Below, in pieces: positions 1 to 7,863 of a stretch of DNA of 13,527 bases. The stretch comes from T1Sed10-7 sp040904745 (GTDB lineage: Bacteria; Actinomycetota; Nitriliruptoria; Nitriliruptorales; Nitriliruptoraceae): the NCBI GenBank assembly GCA_040904745.1, contig JBBDSW010000006.1, forward strand, positions 1 to 13,527. Direction: 5' to 3'. Position 1 is the stretch's first letter. Every line of letters starts with the position of its first letter. A model generated the notes under the pieces. That model had not been told where the DNA came from. It saw nothing but the letters and a program-made list of their open reading frames with translations, and made no database searches. Both the position numbers and the translations under genes were made by a program.

Positions 1-1
1 G

Positions 2-50
2 GTTCGATGGCACGGATCGACGTTGTGGACGTCGGATCTTTCCATCGAAC
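2..50. repeat. Long imperfect palindrome / hairpin (possible terminator of the upstream unit)
   Basis: Bases 2-10 (GTTCGATGG) are the exact reverse complement of 42-50 (CCATCGAAC). Nested inside, 18-23 (CGACGT) pairs with 29-34 (ACGTCG) across a 5-base loop, and 15-17 pairs with 36-38 past a single bulged G at 35. Together they form about 18 base pairs with one small internal loop. No T-run follows, so it is not a classical intrinsic terminator; hairpins without a U-tract have been proposed as terminators in actinobacteria. The frame starting at base 1 stays open to a TGA at 55-57, so the palindrome could instead lie in the tail of an upstream gene. Confidence 0.5.
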
Positions 51-154
51 GGCGTGAGCGGCCGGGACGGAGGCTGGAGACCACCCGCGGCCGCAAGACA
101 GCGCGGGCCGCAGACCCGCTCGGCGGGCCCGCTCGGGTGGACGGGCCCGGCCGG

Positions 155-167
155 TATCGTGGGCGGA
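155..167 (+). promoter_or_regulatory. Candidate -10 element for a leaderless rarA transcript
   Basis: TATCGT at 155-160 fits the actinobacterial -10 pattern TANNNT and ends six bases before the ATG of rarA at 167. That spacing would place the transcription start at or next to the start codon, and no convincing ribosome binding site precedes the ATG. No good -35 box is visible, which is common for such promoters. This is inferred from spacing and pattern only. Confidence 0.3.
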
Positions 168-1723
168 TGAGCGATCCGCAGCTGTTCAGCGACCAGGCGG
201 GCCCGGTCGACGCGGTCGGCCCGGCCGACGGCACACGTCCGGCCCACCAGCCGCACGGTGCCCACGAGCAGCACGACGCTCATGGCGACCGACGGCGACC
301 GAGTGCGATCCCGGCGGGCATGCCGCTGGCCGCGCGGCTCCGCCCTCGCGACCTGGAGGAGTTCGTCGGCCAGCTCGATGCGCTCGGTCCGGGCAAACCC
401 CTGCGGTCGATGCTCGATCAGGGGGACCTGCGCTCGTTGGTCCTGTGGGGGCCACCCGGGGTGGGCAAGACCTCGCTCGCCACCGTCATCGCCGCACACG
501 TCGATGCGGCTTGGACCGAGGTTTCTGCGGTGACCGCCGGCGTCAAGGACGTCCGCCGCCTGATCGAGGAAGGGCGCAGCCGGCTGGAGCTTCGGGGTCG
601 TCGGACGGTGCTCTTCGTCGACGAGATCCACCGGTTCAACAAGGGCCAACAGGACGCTCTGCTCCCCGGTGTGGAGGCCGGCTGGGTGACCCTGATCGGT
701 GCCACGACCGAGAACCCGTTCTTCGAACTGAACGCTCCACTGCTCTCGCGTTGCCAGCTGGTCCGCCTCGAACCGCTGGCTCCAGGGGACGTCGAGGTCC
801 TGCTGCGGCGCGCCTGCGAGGATCCCGAGCGCGGGTTCGGCGGCCGCGTCGCCCTGAGCGAGGACGCCCGCGAGTACCTGGTCAACGTCGGTGATGGTGA
901 TGCGCGAGCGGCCCTGACCGCCCTCGAGGTGGCGGCGACCGCGGCTGGGGCGGCGACGGCCGCCAGCGACGCCGCCAGCGACGCCGATGGCGATACCCCG
1001 GACCCGGAGATCGTGACGCTCGAGTTGGCCCACGTCGCCGACGCCATGCGGCGTTTCCGCTACGACAAGTCCGCGGATGGCCACTACGACCAGGTCAGCG
1101 CCTTCATCAAGTCCCTCCGGGGCTCGGATCCGGATGCCGCCGTGTACTGGCTGCTCCGGATGCTCGAATCCGGGGAGGACCCGCGCTTCATCGCCCGTCG
1201 GCTGGTCATCTTCGCCTCGGAGGACGTCGGTCTCGCCGATCGGCAAGCGTTGCCGCTGGCGGTCGCCGCGTTCGACGCGCTCGACAAGGTCGGCCTCCCG
1301 GAGGCGCGCTACGCCCTGACCCACGCGGTGCTGGGGCTCGCGGTGGCACCCAAGTCCAACAGCGTCGCCCGGGCGCTGTCCTCCGGTACCGAGCTCGTCC
1401 GGCGGGCCGGGAACCTCGATGTCCCCGCACATCTGCGCGATGCCCACTACCGGGGCGCGGCCACACTCGGGCACGGCTTGACCTACGACTATCCTCACGA
1501 CGACCCGAGCGGGTACGTGGCGCAGCAGCGCTACCTCCCGGACGAGCTCGCGGGGACCGTGCTGTTCGAGCCGAGCCACCACGGACACGAGGCTCCGGTC
1601 GCCGACCGACTCGCCGAGCTCCGGGAGCGGGCGCGAGCCGCGGGCCGCGACCGGCGCCCCGGCGAACGCTCGGGGAGCAACAGAACCGACCCCACCGACA
1701 CCGACCGTCCGGAGCGCACGTGA
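167..1723 (+). CDS. rarA: RarA/MgsA-type AAA+ ATPase (replication-associated recombination protein A)
   Basis: The predicted protein has 518 residues. RarA is a cytosolic AAA+ ATPase related to clamp loaders and RuvB that acts at stalled or gapped replication forks, and it forms tetramers in known relatives. Visible motifs are Walker A GPPGVGKT (95-102), Walker B VLFVDEIH (148-155), sensor 1 GATTENP (178-184) and an arginine finger in LLSRC (R195). The C-terminal family signature includes YDKSADGHYD (299-308) and EDVGLAD (352-358). The first 50 residues are a low-complexity His/Asp-rich leader longer than in E. coli RarA, and an Ala/Asp-rich loop expands the lid near 255-280. ATG 167 was chosen because the open frame upstream codes for an Arg-rich stretch unlike the family. 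Its stop overlaps the next start by 4 bp. Confidence 0.93.
   Translation: MSDPQLFSDQAGPVDAVGPADGTRPAHQPHGAHEQHDAHGDRRRPSAIPAGMPLAARLRPRDLEEFVGQLDALGPGKPLRSMLDQGDLRSLVLWGPPGVGKTSLATVIAAHVDAAWTEVSAVTAGVKDVRRLIEEGRSRLELRGRRTVLFVDEIHRFNKGQQDALLPGVEAGWVTLIGATTENPFFELNAPLLSRCQLVRLEPLAPGDVEVLLRRACEDPERGFGGRVALSEDAREYLVNVGDGDARAALTALEVAATAAGAATAASDAASDADGDTPDPEIVTLELAHVADAMRRFRYDKSADGHYDQVSAFIKSLRGSDPDAAVYWLLRMLESGEDPRFIARRLVIFASEDVGLADRQALPLAVAAFDALDKVGLPEARYALTHAVLGLAVAPKSNSVARALSSGTELVRRAGNLDVPAHLRDAHYRGAATLGHGLTYDYPHDDPSGYVAQQRYLPDELAGTVLFEPSHHGHEAPVADRLAELRERARAAGRDRRPGERSGSNRTDPTDTDRPERT
962..985 (+). repeat. Two tandem 12-bp units inside rarA
   Basis: The 12-mer GCCAGCGACGCC occurs twice head to tail (962-973 and 974-985), in frame, coding for ASDA ASDA at residues 266-273 of RarA. 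It sits in an Ala/Asp-rich loop between the AAA+ lid and the C-terminal domain, a place where shorter homologues have only a few residues. It looks like in-frame slippage in a tolerant loop. Confidence 0.8.
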
Positions 1724-2070
1724 CCGTCAGGGACTGGGCCATCGTCGTCGCCGTCACCTTCTGGGGAGTGCTGGTCGTCATGGCCTCCTACGCGCTCCTG
1801 AAGGTCGTCGGCCTCCTCGAGGAGGCGACACGCGACCTCCGGGAGACCACCGACCGGGTCCTTCCGACCCTCGAACAGGTGACGGAGACCGCCGCTGGTG
1901 TCAACATAGAGCTGGCCCGGATCGACACCATCGTCGCCGGTGTCCAGTCGATCACCTCGACGACGGATCAGCTGGTGGGGGTCGTGCACGCCACCGTGTC
2001 GAACCCCCTGATCAAGGTCGCCGCGTTCGCTGCCGGGACCGCCCGCGCGACCCGGAAGGCCCGCGAGTGA
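1720..2070 (+). CDS. DUF948 family membrane-anchored protein
   Basis: This 116-residue protein has one N-terminal hydrophobic segment (about residues 6-28, AIVVAVTFWGVLVVMASYAL) followed by a polar, heptad-like region typical of DUF948 proteins. It then has a short basic tail (ATRKARE). No enzyme motif is visible and the family has no firmly established function; the architecture suggests an inner-membrane anchor with a helical cytoplasmic or extracytoplasmic part. GTG 1720 overlaps the rarA stop in GTGA, with GGAG at 1711-1714 as ribosome binding site, so translation is probably coupled to rarA. A DUF948 gene between rarA and alaS is a common actinobacterial arrangement, which supports the assignment. 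Confidence 0.8.
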   Translation: MTVRDWAIVVAVTFWGVLVVMASYALLKVVGLLEEATRDLRETTDRVLPTLEQVTETAAGVNIELARIDTIVAGVQSITSTTDQLVGVVHATVSNPLIKVAAFAAGTARATRKARE

Positions 2071-2113
2071 CGGCTCGGAGCAGTCGTTCGGCGTACCAGC
2101 ACAGGAGCGCATC

Positions 2114-2371
2114 GTGAAGCGTGTGTTCACCCTCGCCCTCGGGCTCGGTGTCGGCGTGATGGTCGGCGCCTACGTGGTGCACCGCCTCGATCAGGCGCAA
2201 CGTGCCGTGCAGCCCGGCAACCTCGCCGGTTCGGCCGGTCGCGCGGTCGGCGGGCTGGCCGAGCGGCTGGGGGAGGCCGCGGCGGAGGGGCGTGTGGCCG
2301 CGGCAGAGCGGGAGGCGGAGCTCAGGGCCCGTTTCGACGTGCCTTCCGTCCGCAACGCTCTGGGGGCCTGA
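2114..2371 (+). CDS. Small single-pass membrane protein of unknown function
   Basis: This 85-residue protein opens with a basic start (MKR) and a glycine-rich hydrophobic segment at about 4-22 (VFTLALGLGVGVMVGAYVV). An Ala/Arg/Glu-rich amphipathic helix region follows (AEREAELRARF at about 64-74). GTG 2114 is preceded by ACAGGAG at 2101-2107 with a good spacing, which fixes the start. Actinobacteria such as Streptomyces carry a small membrane protein of similar layout (DUF6167-like) at the same place between the DUF948 gene and alaS. The match of pattern and position suggests this is its counterpart, but I recall that family only in outline. No function is assigned; co-location with DUF948 hints at a shared envelope role. 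Confidence 0.75.
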   Translation: MKRVFTLALGLGVGVMVGAYVVHRLDQAQRAVQPGNLAGSAGRAVGGLAERLGEAAAEGRVAAAEREAELRARFDVPSVRNALGA

Positions 2372-2419
2372 GCTCCGACGTCGCCCGACGCCGTTCGGCC
2401 ACATGGACAAGGAACACAC

Positions 2420-5110
2420 GTGGATTCGCTGACGATCAGAGAGACGTTCCTCCGCTTCTTCGAGGAGCGTGGCGCGCGGCGCTACGAGAGCGCGCCGCTG
2501 ATCCCCAACGACCCGTCCCTGCTGCTCACGATCGCCGGGATGGTGCCGTTCAAGCCCTACTTCCTCGGTGACGCCACACCACCGAGTCCCCGTGCCACGA
2601 GCTTCCAGAAGTGCGTGCGCACCAACGACATCGAGAACGTCGGGCGGACCACGCGCCACCTGTCGATGTTCGAGATGCTCGGCAACTTCTCGTTCGGTGA
2701 CTACTTCAAGCGCGAGGCGATCCGGTGGGCGTGGGAGCTCTCGATCGGTCCGTACGGGCTCGATCCGGAGCGCATCTGGGTGACGATCCACGAGACCGAT
2801 GACGAGTCGGAGGCGATCTGGCTCGAGGAGACCGACGTCCCGCGCGAGCGGATCCAGCGCGTCGGTGCCCCCGAGGGCTCCACCCGCATGGATGCTTCGG
2901 ACAACTTCTGGTCCACCGGCGGCGCCGGTCCGTGCGGGCCCTGCAGCGAACTGCACTACGACCGCGGGCCGGCGTGGGGAGAAGAGGGTGGCCCGGAGGC
3001 CAACGGGGAGCGCTACCTCGAGTTCTACAACCTCGTCTTCATGCAGTTCGTGCAGGACGAGGACGGCGAGGTGGGAGGGGAGCTGCCCAAGCCGAGCGTG
3101 GACACCGGTCTGGGCCTCGAACGCATGGCGATCCTGCAGCAGGACGTCGAGAACGTGTTCCGTACCGATCTGTTCGTGCCGCTGCTCGATCGCGCCGGGG
3201 AGCTGACCGGGGTCACCTACGGCGAGGACGAGGAGCGCGACGTCTCGCTCCGGGTCATCGCCGAGCACTCCCGGACGGCCGCCTTCCTCATCGGCGACGG
3301 CGTGCTACCCGCGAAGGAGGGCCGTGGCTACGTGCTCCGGCGCCTGCTCCGGCGGGTCGTACGGCACGGTCAGCTGCTCGGCATGGACGCCACCGGGGCC
3401 GGGGGCAACGGGCAGGGCCTGCTCGTGCCCATGGTCGAGGCCGTCATCGAGCACATGGCCGCCAGCTACCCGGACCTCACCAAGCAGCGCGAGCTCATCA
3501 CCCGCATCGCCGGGGCCGAGGAAGCCGACTTCGCGGCACGGCTCAGGCAGGGGCTCGAGAAGGTCGACCAGGTCCTCACCGAGGTCGCGGGGAGCGCGGA
3601 CACCTCCGCGTTCCCCGGTGATGCCGCGTTCGAGCTCCACGACACCTTCGGGTTCCCCGTCGAGCTGACCGCGGAGATCGCCGCGGATGCCGGGCTCGAG
3701 CTCGACCGGGACCGGTTCGAGGCGCTCATGGACGAGCAGCGTGCCCGGGCGCGTGCTGCGGCCAAGTCGTCAGGGGGTGGGATCGGGCTCGACACCTACC
3801 GGGAAGCGGCTGCCGCGGTCGGCGCCACCGAGTTCGTCGGCTACCACGCGTTGGAGGCCGAAGCGGACCTCGGAGCGATCGTCACCGCCAGCGGCCTGCA
3901 CACCGGTGCGAGCGAGGGCGACGAGGTGGAGGTCGTCCTCCCGCGTACGCCGTTCTACGCCGAAGGCGGCGGGCAGATCGGCGACGCGGGGGTCCTGGTC
4001 ACCCCGACCGGCCGTCTGGAGGTCATCGACACCCAGGAGGCACTGGACGGGCTGATCGTGCATCGCGCGCGGGTGATCGCCGGCGAGGTCAGCACGGGGC
4101 AACCGGTCGAGGCGAAGGTGGATGCCGACCGGCGGGTCGCGACGGCACGCAGCCATTCGGCCACCCACGTCCTGCACGCGACCATCAAGGAGGTGCTGGG
4201 CGACCACGCCCAGCAGGCGGGGTCCCTGGTCACCCCCGGTCGGCTGCGGTTCGACTTCCCACACTTCGAGTCCGTGCCGCGTGAGACGATCGATCTGCTC
4301 GAGCGGACCGTCAACCGGCGGGTGGTCGACGACCCGTCGGTCGCGACCGAGATCATGCCGCTCGATCAGGCCCGTGCGGCCGGCGCCGTCGCCAACTTCG
4401 GGGACAAGTACGGCGAGGTCGTCCGCGTGGTGACGATCGGCGACTTCTCCAAGGAGCTGTGCGGCGGGACCCACGTCCCGACGGGGGCCAAGATCGGCAC
4501 GATCACCGTGGTGCGCGAGGAGTCGATCGGCTCGAACACCCGCCGGATCGAGGCGCTCACCGGCGAGGACGCGTTCATCTACCTCACCCGCGAGCGGTTG
4601 GTCGCCGAGGAGATCTCCCGCCTGCTGGAGGTGCCGACCGATCAGGCCGTCGCCCGGGTCGGCACGCTCCTCGAGCGCCTCAAGGCCGCCGAGAAGGAGC
4701 TGTCCGCGGCCCGCGGCGCCCAGCTCTCGCAGGAGGCGGTCCGCATCGCCGAGCAGGCCGAGCGCGCGGATGGCCTGGCCGTCGTGGTCCACCGTGTGGA
4801 CGGCCTGCCCATGGACGAGCTCCGGCGCCTGGCGACGGAGGTGCGCGGCCACCTCGTCGACCGGGCGGTCGTCGTCGTCGGCTCGGCCACCGATGACGGC
4901 AAGGCACAGCTGCTCTGCGCGGTGACCTCGGACCTGGCCGATGCTGGTGTCGAGGCGCGCGGGATCCTTGGGCCGGCGGCACAGGTCGTCGGCGGTGGTG
5001 CGGGCGGCAAGGGCGACCTCGCCCAGGCCGGCGGCAAGCAGGGCACGAAGCTCGACGAGGCACTCGAGGTCGCGGCACGTGAGGCCCGGACGGCTGGCGG
5101 CGCCACGTGA
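2420..5110 (+). CDS. alaS: Alanyl-tRNA synthetase
   Basis: The 896-residue protein charges tRNA-Ala with alanine in the cytosol, using a class II catalytic core, and removes mischarged Ser/Gly through its editing domain. Visible features are the N-terminal catalytic domain with motif 2 region (RTTRHLSMFEMLGNFSFGDY at 76-95), motif 3 GLGLERMA (230-237), and the editing-site zinc ligands H579/H583 (HSATH) and C681/H685 (CGGTH). The C-terminal DHHA1/C-Ala glycine-rich segment is at 858-872 (GGGAGGKGDLAQAGG). Length and order are normal for bacterial AlaRS. GTG 2420 is favoured because the protein then starts MDSLTIRETFLRFF as in relatives, with AAGGA at 2409-2413 placed 6 bases upstream. The stop overlaps ruvX by 4 bp. 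Confidence 0.98.
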   Translation: MDSLTIRETFLRFFEERGARRYESAPLIPNDPSLLLTIAGMVPFKPYFLGDATPPSPRATSFQKCVRTNDIENVGRTTRHLSMFEMLGNFSFGDYFKREAIRWAWELSIGPYGLDPERIWVTIHETDDESEAIWLEETDVPRERIQRVGAPEGSTRMDASDNFWSTGGAGPCGPCSELHYDRGPAWGEEGGPEANGERYLEFYNLVFMQFVQDEDGEVGGELPKPSVDTGLGLERMAILQQDVENVFRTDLFVPLLDRAGELTGVTYGEDEERDVSLRVIAEHSRTAAFLIGDGVLPAKEGRGYVLRRLLRRVVRHGQLLGMDATGAGGNGQGLLVPMVEAVIEHMAASYPDLTKQRELITRIAGAEEADFAARLRQGLEKVDQVLTEVAGSADTSAFPGDAAFELHDTFGFPVELTAEIAADAGLELDRDRFEALMDEQRARARAAAKSSGGGIGLDTYREAAAAVGATEFVGYHALEAEADLGAIVTASGLHTGASEGDEVEVVLPRTPFYAEGGGQIGDAGVLVTPTGRLEVIDTQEALDGLIVHRARVIAGEVSTGQPVEAKVDADRRVATARSHSATHVLHATIKEVLGDHAQQAGSLVTPGRLRFDFPHFESVPRETIDLLERTVNRRVVDDPSVATEIMPLDQARAAGAVANFGDKYGEVVRVVTIGDFSKELCGGTHVPTGAKIGTITVVREESIGSNTRRIEALTGEDAFIYLTRERLVAEEISRLLEVPTDQAVARVGTLLERLKAAEKELSAARGAQLSQEAVRIAEQAERADGLAVVVHRVDGLPMDELRRLATEVRGHLVDRAVVVVGSATDDGKAQLLCAVTSDLADAGVEARGILGPAAQVVGGGAGGKGDLAQAGGKQGTKLDEALEVAAREARTAGGAT

Positions 5111-5568
5111 GCGGCACCGGCGACGTACTGCCACACGCCGGTCGACTGCTCGCCATCGATCTCGGGGAGGTCCGCATCGGCCTGGCGCTGAGCGACCCTT
5201 CGCAGGTGCTCGCCTCACCGGTGGAGACGCTCAACGTCCCGCGCGACGACGACGCCTCCGCGGTCGACGTGCTGGTCGCGGCCGCCGTGCGCCACGAGGC
5301 GAGCGGGCTCGTCGTTGGCTATCCGCGTACGCTGGCGGGGCGAGAAGGACGGGCCGCCGGTCGTGCCCGCCGGATCGCGGACCAACTCCGTGAGCGCACC
5401 GGGCTGCCCGTCCGACTGTGGGACGAGCGGTTCACGACGGTGGAGGCGGAACGGGTCCTGATCGACGCTGACCTGTCCCGCGCCGACCGCAAGGACACGA
5501 TCGACCGCGTGGCGGCCAGCGTGCTCCTGCAGAGCGTGCTCGAGTCCCACCGACGTACCCGCCCGTGA
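5107..5568 (+). CDS. ruvX: RuvX/YqgF Holliday-junction-resolvase-like nuclease (16S rRNA maturation)
   Basis: The 153-residue protein belongs to the RNase H-fold YqgF family, implicated in 5' end processing of pre-16S rRNA and structurally related to RuvC. Acidic motif positions are visible: D18 in LLAIDLGEVRIGLALSD (14-30), the DERFTT motif (106-111, D106/E107) and D133 in IDRVAAS. The usual VVGLP motif reads VVGYP (69-73), a mild change. About ten extra residues precede the first strand. GTG 5107 overlaps the alaS TGA as GTGA, so it is likely translated by coupling; no strong separate ribosome binding site is seen. A place directly after alaS and before mltG is the usual actinobacterial order. 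Confidence 0.94.
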   Translation: MSGTGDVLPHAGRLLAIDLGEVRIGLALSDPSQVLASPVETLNVPRDDDASAVDVLVAAAVRHEASGLVVGYPRTLAGREGRAAGRARRIADQLRERTGLPVRLWDERFTTVEAERVLIDADLSRADRKDTIDRVAASVLLQSVLESHRRTRP

Positions 5569-5585
5569 TGATGGCCCGCCCGTGA
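5558..5585 (+). repeat. 11-bp direct repeat across the ruvX stop codon
   Basis: CCCGCCCGTGA occurs at 5558-5568, where its TGA is the ruvX stop, and again at 5575-5585 after a 6-base spacer (TGATGG). The second copy is not in the ruvX frame. The pattern looks like a small local duplication in the 57-base gap before mltG. No function is evident. Confidence 0.7.
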
Positions 5586-5625
5586 CAACGATCCGCTACA
5601 ACCCGACGACGGAAGAGGAGCGCAG

Positions 5626-6759
5626 GTGCGACTGAGCCGTGGTTCGCGCTGGTTCCTCGGTTTCGGCCTGATCCTCGTCGCCGGGGTGATCGCGGGTGTG
5701 TGGTACCTCGACACCACCGTGCTGGACGACGGCGTCGAGGCGGGCCAGTCGGTCGAGTACACGGTGGAGCGGGGGGCCTCGGTGAGCCGCGTCGGCGACG
5801 ATCTGGCCGATCTGGGCGTGGTCCGAAGCGGGTTCCGGTTCCGCAGCGCTGCCGGGGAGGCCGGTCTCGCCGACACCCTGCGGCCCGGCGTGTTCGAGCT
5901 GGAGACCGGGATGGAGGTCGATGAGGTGATCCGTGTCCTCGAGGCCGGTCCGGTGGCTCCGCCGACGATCCGGTTCACGGTCCCCGAGGGGCTGACGGTC
6001 GAGCAGACCCTGGAGGAGCTCGCCGAGCAGTTCCCGGCGCATGAGGTGGAGGACTTCCGGGAGGTCCTCGATGCCCGTCGCGACGTCGATCTCGAGGACG
6101 AGGAGGTCTCCGCCGAGATCGCGCTCTCCGGCCTCCTCGAGGTCCCGGCGTGGGTCCCCGAGCCGAGCGAGGTCAGTGCGGACCTGGAGGCCTTCGAAGG
6201 CCTGCTGTGGCCGCAGACCTACGAGGTGCTGGACACCGCATCCGCCCAGGAGGTGTTGCAGCGCATGATCGACCAGCTCGACGTGGAGCTGGAGGCCGTG
6301 CCCGAGGACCTGCGTGAGGGCGTTGCGGACGAGGAGCTCTACGACACCCTGATCTTCGCGAGCCTGATCGAGCGCGAGACCCGCGTGGACGAGGAGCGGC
6401 CGCTGGTCGCCGGCGTGATCCAGAACCGCATCGACGAGGGCATGCGGCTCCAGATCGACGCGACCGTGGTGTACGCGCTCGGCGGCGGTCCGCGTGACGT
6501 CGTCACCTTCGACGATCTCGAGATCGAGCACCCGCACAACACCTACGTGATCGACGGGCTGCCGCCGACACCGATCAGCGGGGTGGGGACGGCCGCGTTC
6601 CAGGCCGCCTTGGCCCCGGCGGAGACCGACTTCCTCTTCTACGTGCTCGATCCGGCCTGCGATGGCACCCACGTGTTCGCCGAGGACCTCGAGGAGCACA
6701 ACCAGAACGTCGAGGCGTTCCGTGACGGCAACCGTTGTCAGGACGGCGAGCTGCGGTGA
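5626..6759 (+). CDS. mltG: Endolytic murein transglycosylase MltG (YceG-like)
   Basis: MltG is an inner-membrane lytic transglycosylase that cuts nascent peptidoglycan strands and is thought to set glycan length. The 377-residue protein has a basic N-terminus and one transmembrane helix at about 9-27. An extracytoplasmic region follows, including an acidic LysM-like part, then the YceG catalytic domain. Key motifs are EGLLWPQTY (191-199), the catalytic glutamate in FASLIERET (E249), NTYVIDGLPPTPIS (305-318) and DGTHVFAEDLEEHNQNV (346-362). After PIS, most relatives have an N/T-P-G tripeptide, but here it reads GVG (319-321). GTG 5626 has AGGAG at 5616-5620, 5 bases upstream. Its stop overlaps aroE by 4 bp. 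Confidence 0.95.
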   Translation: MRLSRGSRWFLGFGLILVAGVIAGVWYLDTTVLDDGVEAGQSVEYTVERGASVSRVGDDLADLGVVRSGFRFRSAAGEAGLADTLRPGVFELETGMEVDEVIRVLEAGPVAPPTIRFTVPEGLTVEQTLEELAEQFPAHEVEDFREVLDARRDVDLEDEEVSAEIALSGLLEVPAWVPEPSEVSADLEAFEGLLWPQTYEVLDTASAQEVLQRMIDQLDVELEAVPEDLREGVADEELYDTLIFASLIERETRVDEERPLVAGVIQNRIDEGMRLQIDATVVYALGGGPRDVVTFDDLEIEHPHNTYVIDGLPPTPISGVGTAAFQAALAPAETDFLFYVLDPACDGTHVFAEDLEEHNQNVEAFRDGNRCQDGELR

Positions 6760-7676
6760 GCGATCCCGGCCAGCCCCGTCGGCCCCCGGCTCGCCTGCCG
6801 CGGGGGCCGTGGCCGACGGCGACGACGCGTCCCGTGTTCCTGCTCGGCTGGCCGGTGCACCACTCGTTGTCACCGCAGCTGCACAACGCGGCGTTCCGCG
6901 AGCAGGGACTCGACCTCGTCTACCTGGTCGCCCCCACCCCGCCGGATGCGCTCCTCGACGTGGTCGCCGCACTCGGGGCGATCGGCGCGATCGGGGCCAA
7001 CGTCACCGTGCCCCACAAGCGCGCCGTCGTGTCGGCTTGCGACGTCCTCACCGACGAAGCACGCCTGATCGGCGCGGTCAACACCCTCACCTGGGCCGCC
7101 GAGGGGCTGATCGGGGACAACTCCGACGCCCTCGGCCTCGCGGAGGCCCTGTCCGCGGAGATCGACCCGGCGCCGGGTGACCGCTACGTCCTGTTCGGCA
7201 CGGGCGGCGCGGCCCGAGCGGCAGCCGTGGCAATCGGTCGCCTCGATGGCGAGGTGACCGTCATCGGACGCCGCGACGAGGCGGCCCGTGACATCGCATC
7301 GCTCGCCGACCGGGCTGGCGCAAGGCGCATCGCCGCGACCACCGTGGACGACTCGGCCACTCTGGAGACGGCCGTCGCCGAGGCACGGACCGTGATCAAC
7401 GCGACCCCGCTCGGGATGGGCGGTGAGGATCTCCCGCCACCGTTCCACCGCCTGAACGCGTCGCAGATCGCCTACGACCTGGTCTACGACCCGCCGACCA
7501 CGCCGTTCCTCGCCGCTGCGCAGGCGCGGGGTGCCGGAGCCCACCATGGCCTCGGGATGCTCGTTGGGCAGGCAGCCGTCAGCTACCGGCGGTGGACCGC
7601 GCAACCCGCGCCGGTCGCCACCATGTCGGCGGCGGCCCTGGCCGCCCTCGCGCGCCGTGGTGACCGGGGGCACTGA
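6756..7676 (+). CDS. aroE: Shikimate 5-dehydrogenase
   Basis: The 306-residue enzyme reduces 3-dehydroshikimate to shikimate with NADPH in aromatic amino acid synthesis. Visible signatures are the shikimate-binding segment GWPVHHSLSP (31-40), GANVTVPHK with catalytic K88 (80-88), GAVNTL (106-111) and GDNSD with catalytic D124 (120-124). The dinucleotide loop is GTGGAARA (148-155), and NATPLGMG and GLGMLVGQA follow near the C-terminus. The family's usual GDNTD reads GDNSD, a conservative Thr-to-Ser change. A basic, Pro-rich leader of about 25 residues precedes the domain. GTG 6756 was chosen because it forms GTGA with the mltG stop; a longer start is possible but unsupported. It is the last gene of the housekeeping run and is followed by the pilus operon. 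Confidence 0.95.
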   Translation: MSDPGQPRRPPARLPRGPWPTATTRPVFLLGWPVHHSLSPQLHNAAFREQGLDLVYLVAPTPPDALLDVVAALGAIGAIGANVTVPHKRAVVSACDVLTDEARLIGAVNTLTWAAEGLIGDNSDALGLAEALSAEIDPAPGDRYVLFGTGGAARAAAVAIGRLDGEVTVIGRRDEAARDIASLADRAGARRIAATTVDDSATLETAVAEARTVINATPLGMGGEDLPPPFHRLNASQIAYDLVYDPPTTPFLAAAQARGAGAHHGLGMLVGQAAVSYRRWTAQPAPVATMSAAALAALARRGDRGH

Positions 7677-7863
7677 ACGCTGTCGGGCTCGTTCCTGCTC
7701 GACCGGCCCCAGCCCCTCGCCGACCGGGCCCGCTCAAGTCCGCGGCGCCGTGGGCCGATGCGTGGGACGTGGCGACGCGTGAGTTGGCCCGAAGCGCGGC
7801 ACCGCCATGCCCGCCGCTGTCTCCCGGCGCTGCGGCCTTCACGTTCCCGCTCCCGAGGTCCCC
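7677..7863 (+). other. Gap between aroE and the pilus-control operon; no gene evident
   Basis: This 187-base interval separates the housekeeping run from the roadblock-pil operon. It is the longest gap between genes in the window and the likeliest site for a new promoter. It holds an in-frame ATG at 7807 upstream of the preferred roadblock start, a possible sigma-28-like promoter at 7734-7761, and two copies of CGACCGG 21 bases apart (7700 and 7721). No clear terminator with a T-run and no RNA gene is seen. Confidence 0.6.
7734..7761 (+). promoter_or_regulatory. Candidate WhiG/FliA (sigma-28)-like promoter ahead of the pilus-control operon
   Basis: TCAA (7734-7737), a 16-base spacer, then GCCGATGC (7754-7761) resemble the TAAA-N15/16-GCCGATAA consensus of motility and sporulation sigma factors. 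Three of four -35 bases and six of eight -10 bases match. A start near 7768 would leave a leader of about 95 bases before the roadblock ATG. GCCGAT is common by chance in this GC-rich DNA, so this is only a candidate. Confidence 0.25.

Noticed and set aside
1..57. Open frame ending at TGA 55-57 as the tail of an upstream gene.
   Set aside because: Only 18 codons are visible with no recognisable signature; it is mentioned as an alternative for the palindrome but not called.
125..148. GGGCCCG / CGGGCCC inverted repeat as a terminator.
   Set aside because: Seven GC pairs with a 10-base loop are expected by chance here and no T-run follows.
23..166. Upstream extension of rarA to a TTG at 23.
   Set aside because: The added stretch is Arg-rich with no family similarity, and ATG 167 has a plausible leaderless -10 box.
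7700..7727. Two CGACCGG copies 21 bases apart as an operator.
   Set aside because: The 7-mer is common in this base composition and flanks do not match further.
7807..7863. Roadblock gene start at ATG 7807.
   Set aside because: The 19 extra residues do not match a Roadblock domain and have no ribosome binding site; ATG 7864 is preferred, though not proved.
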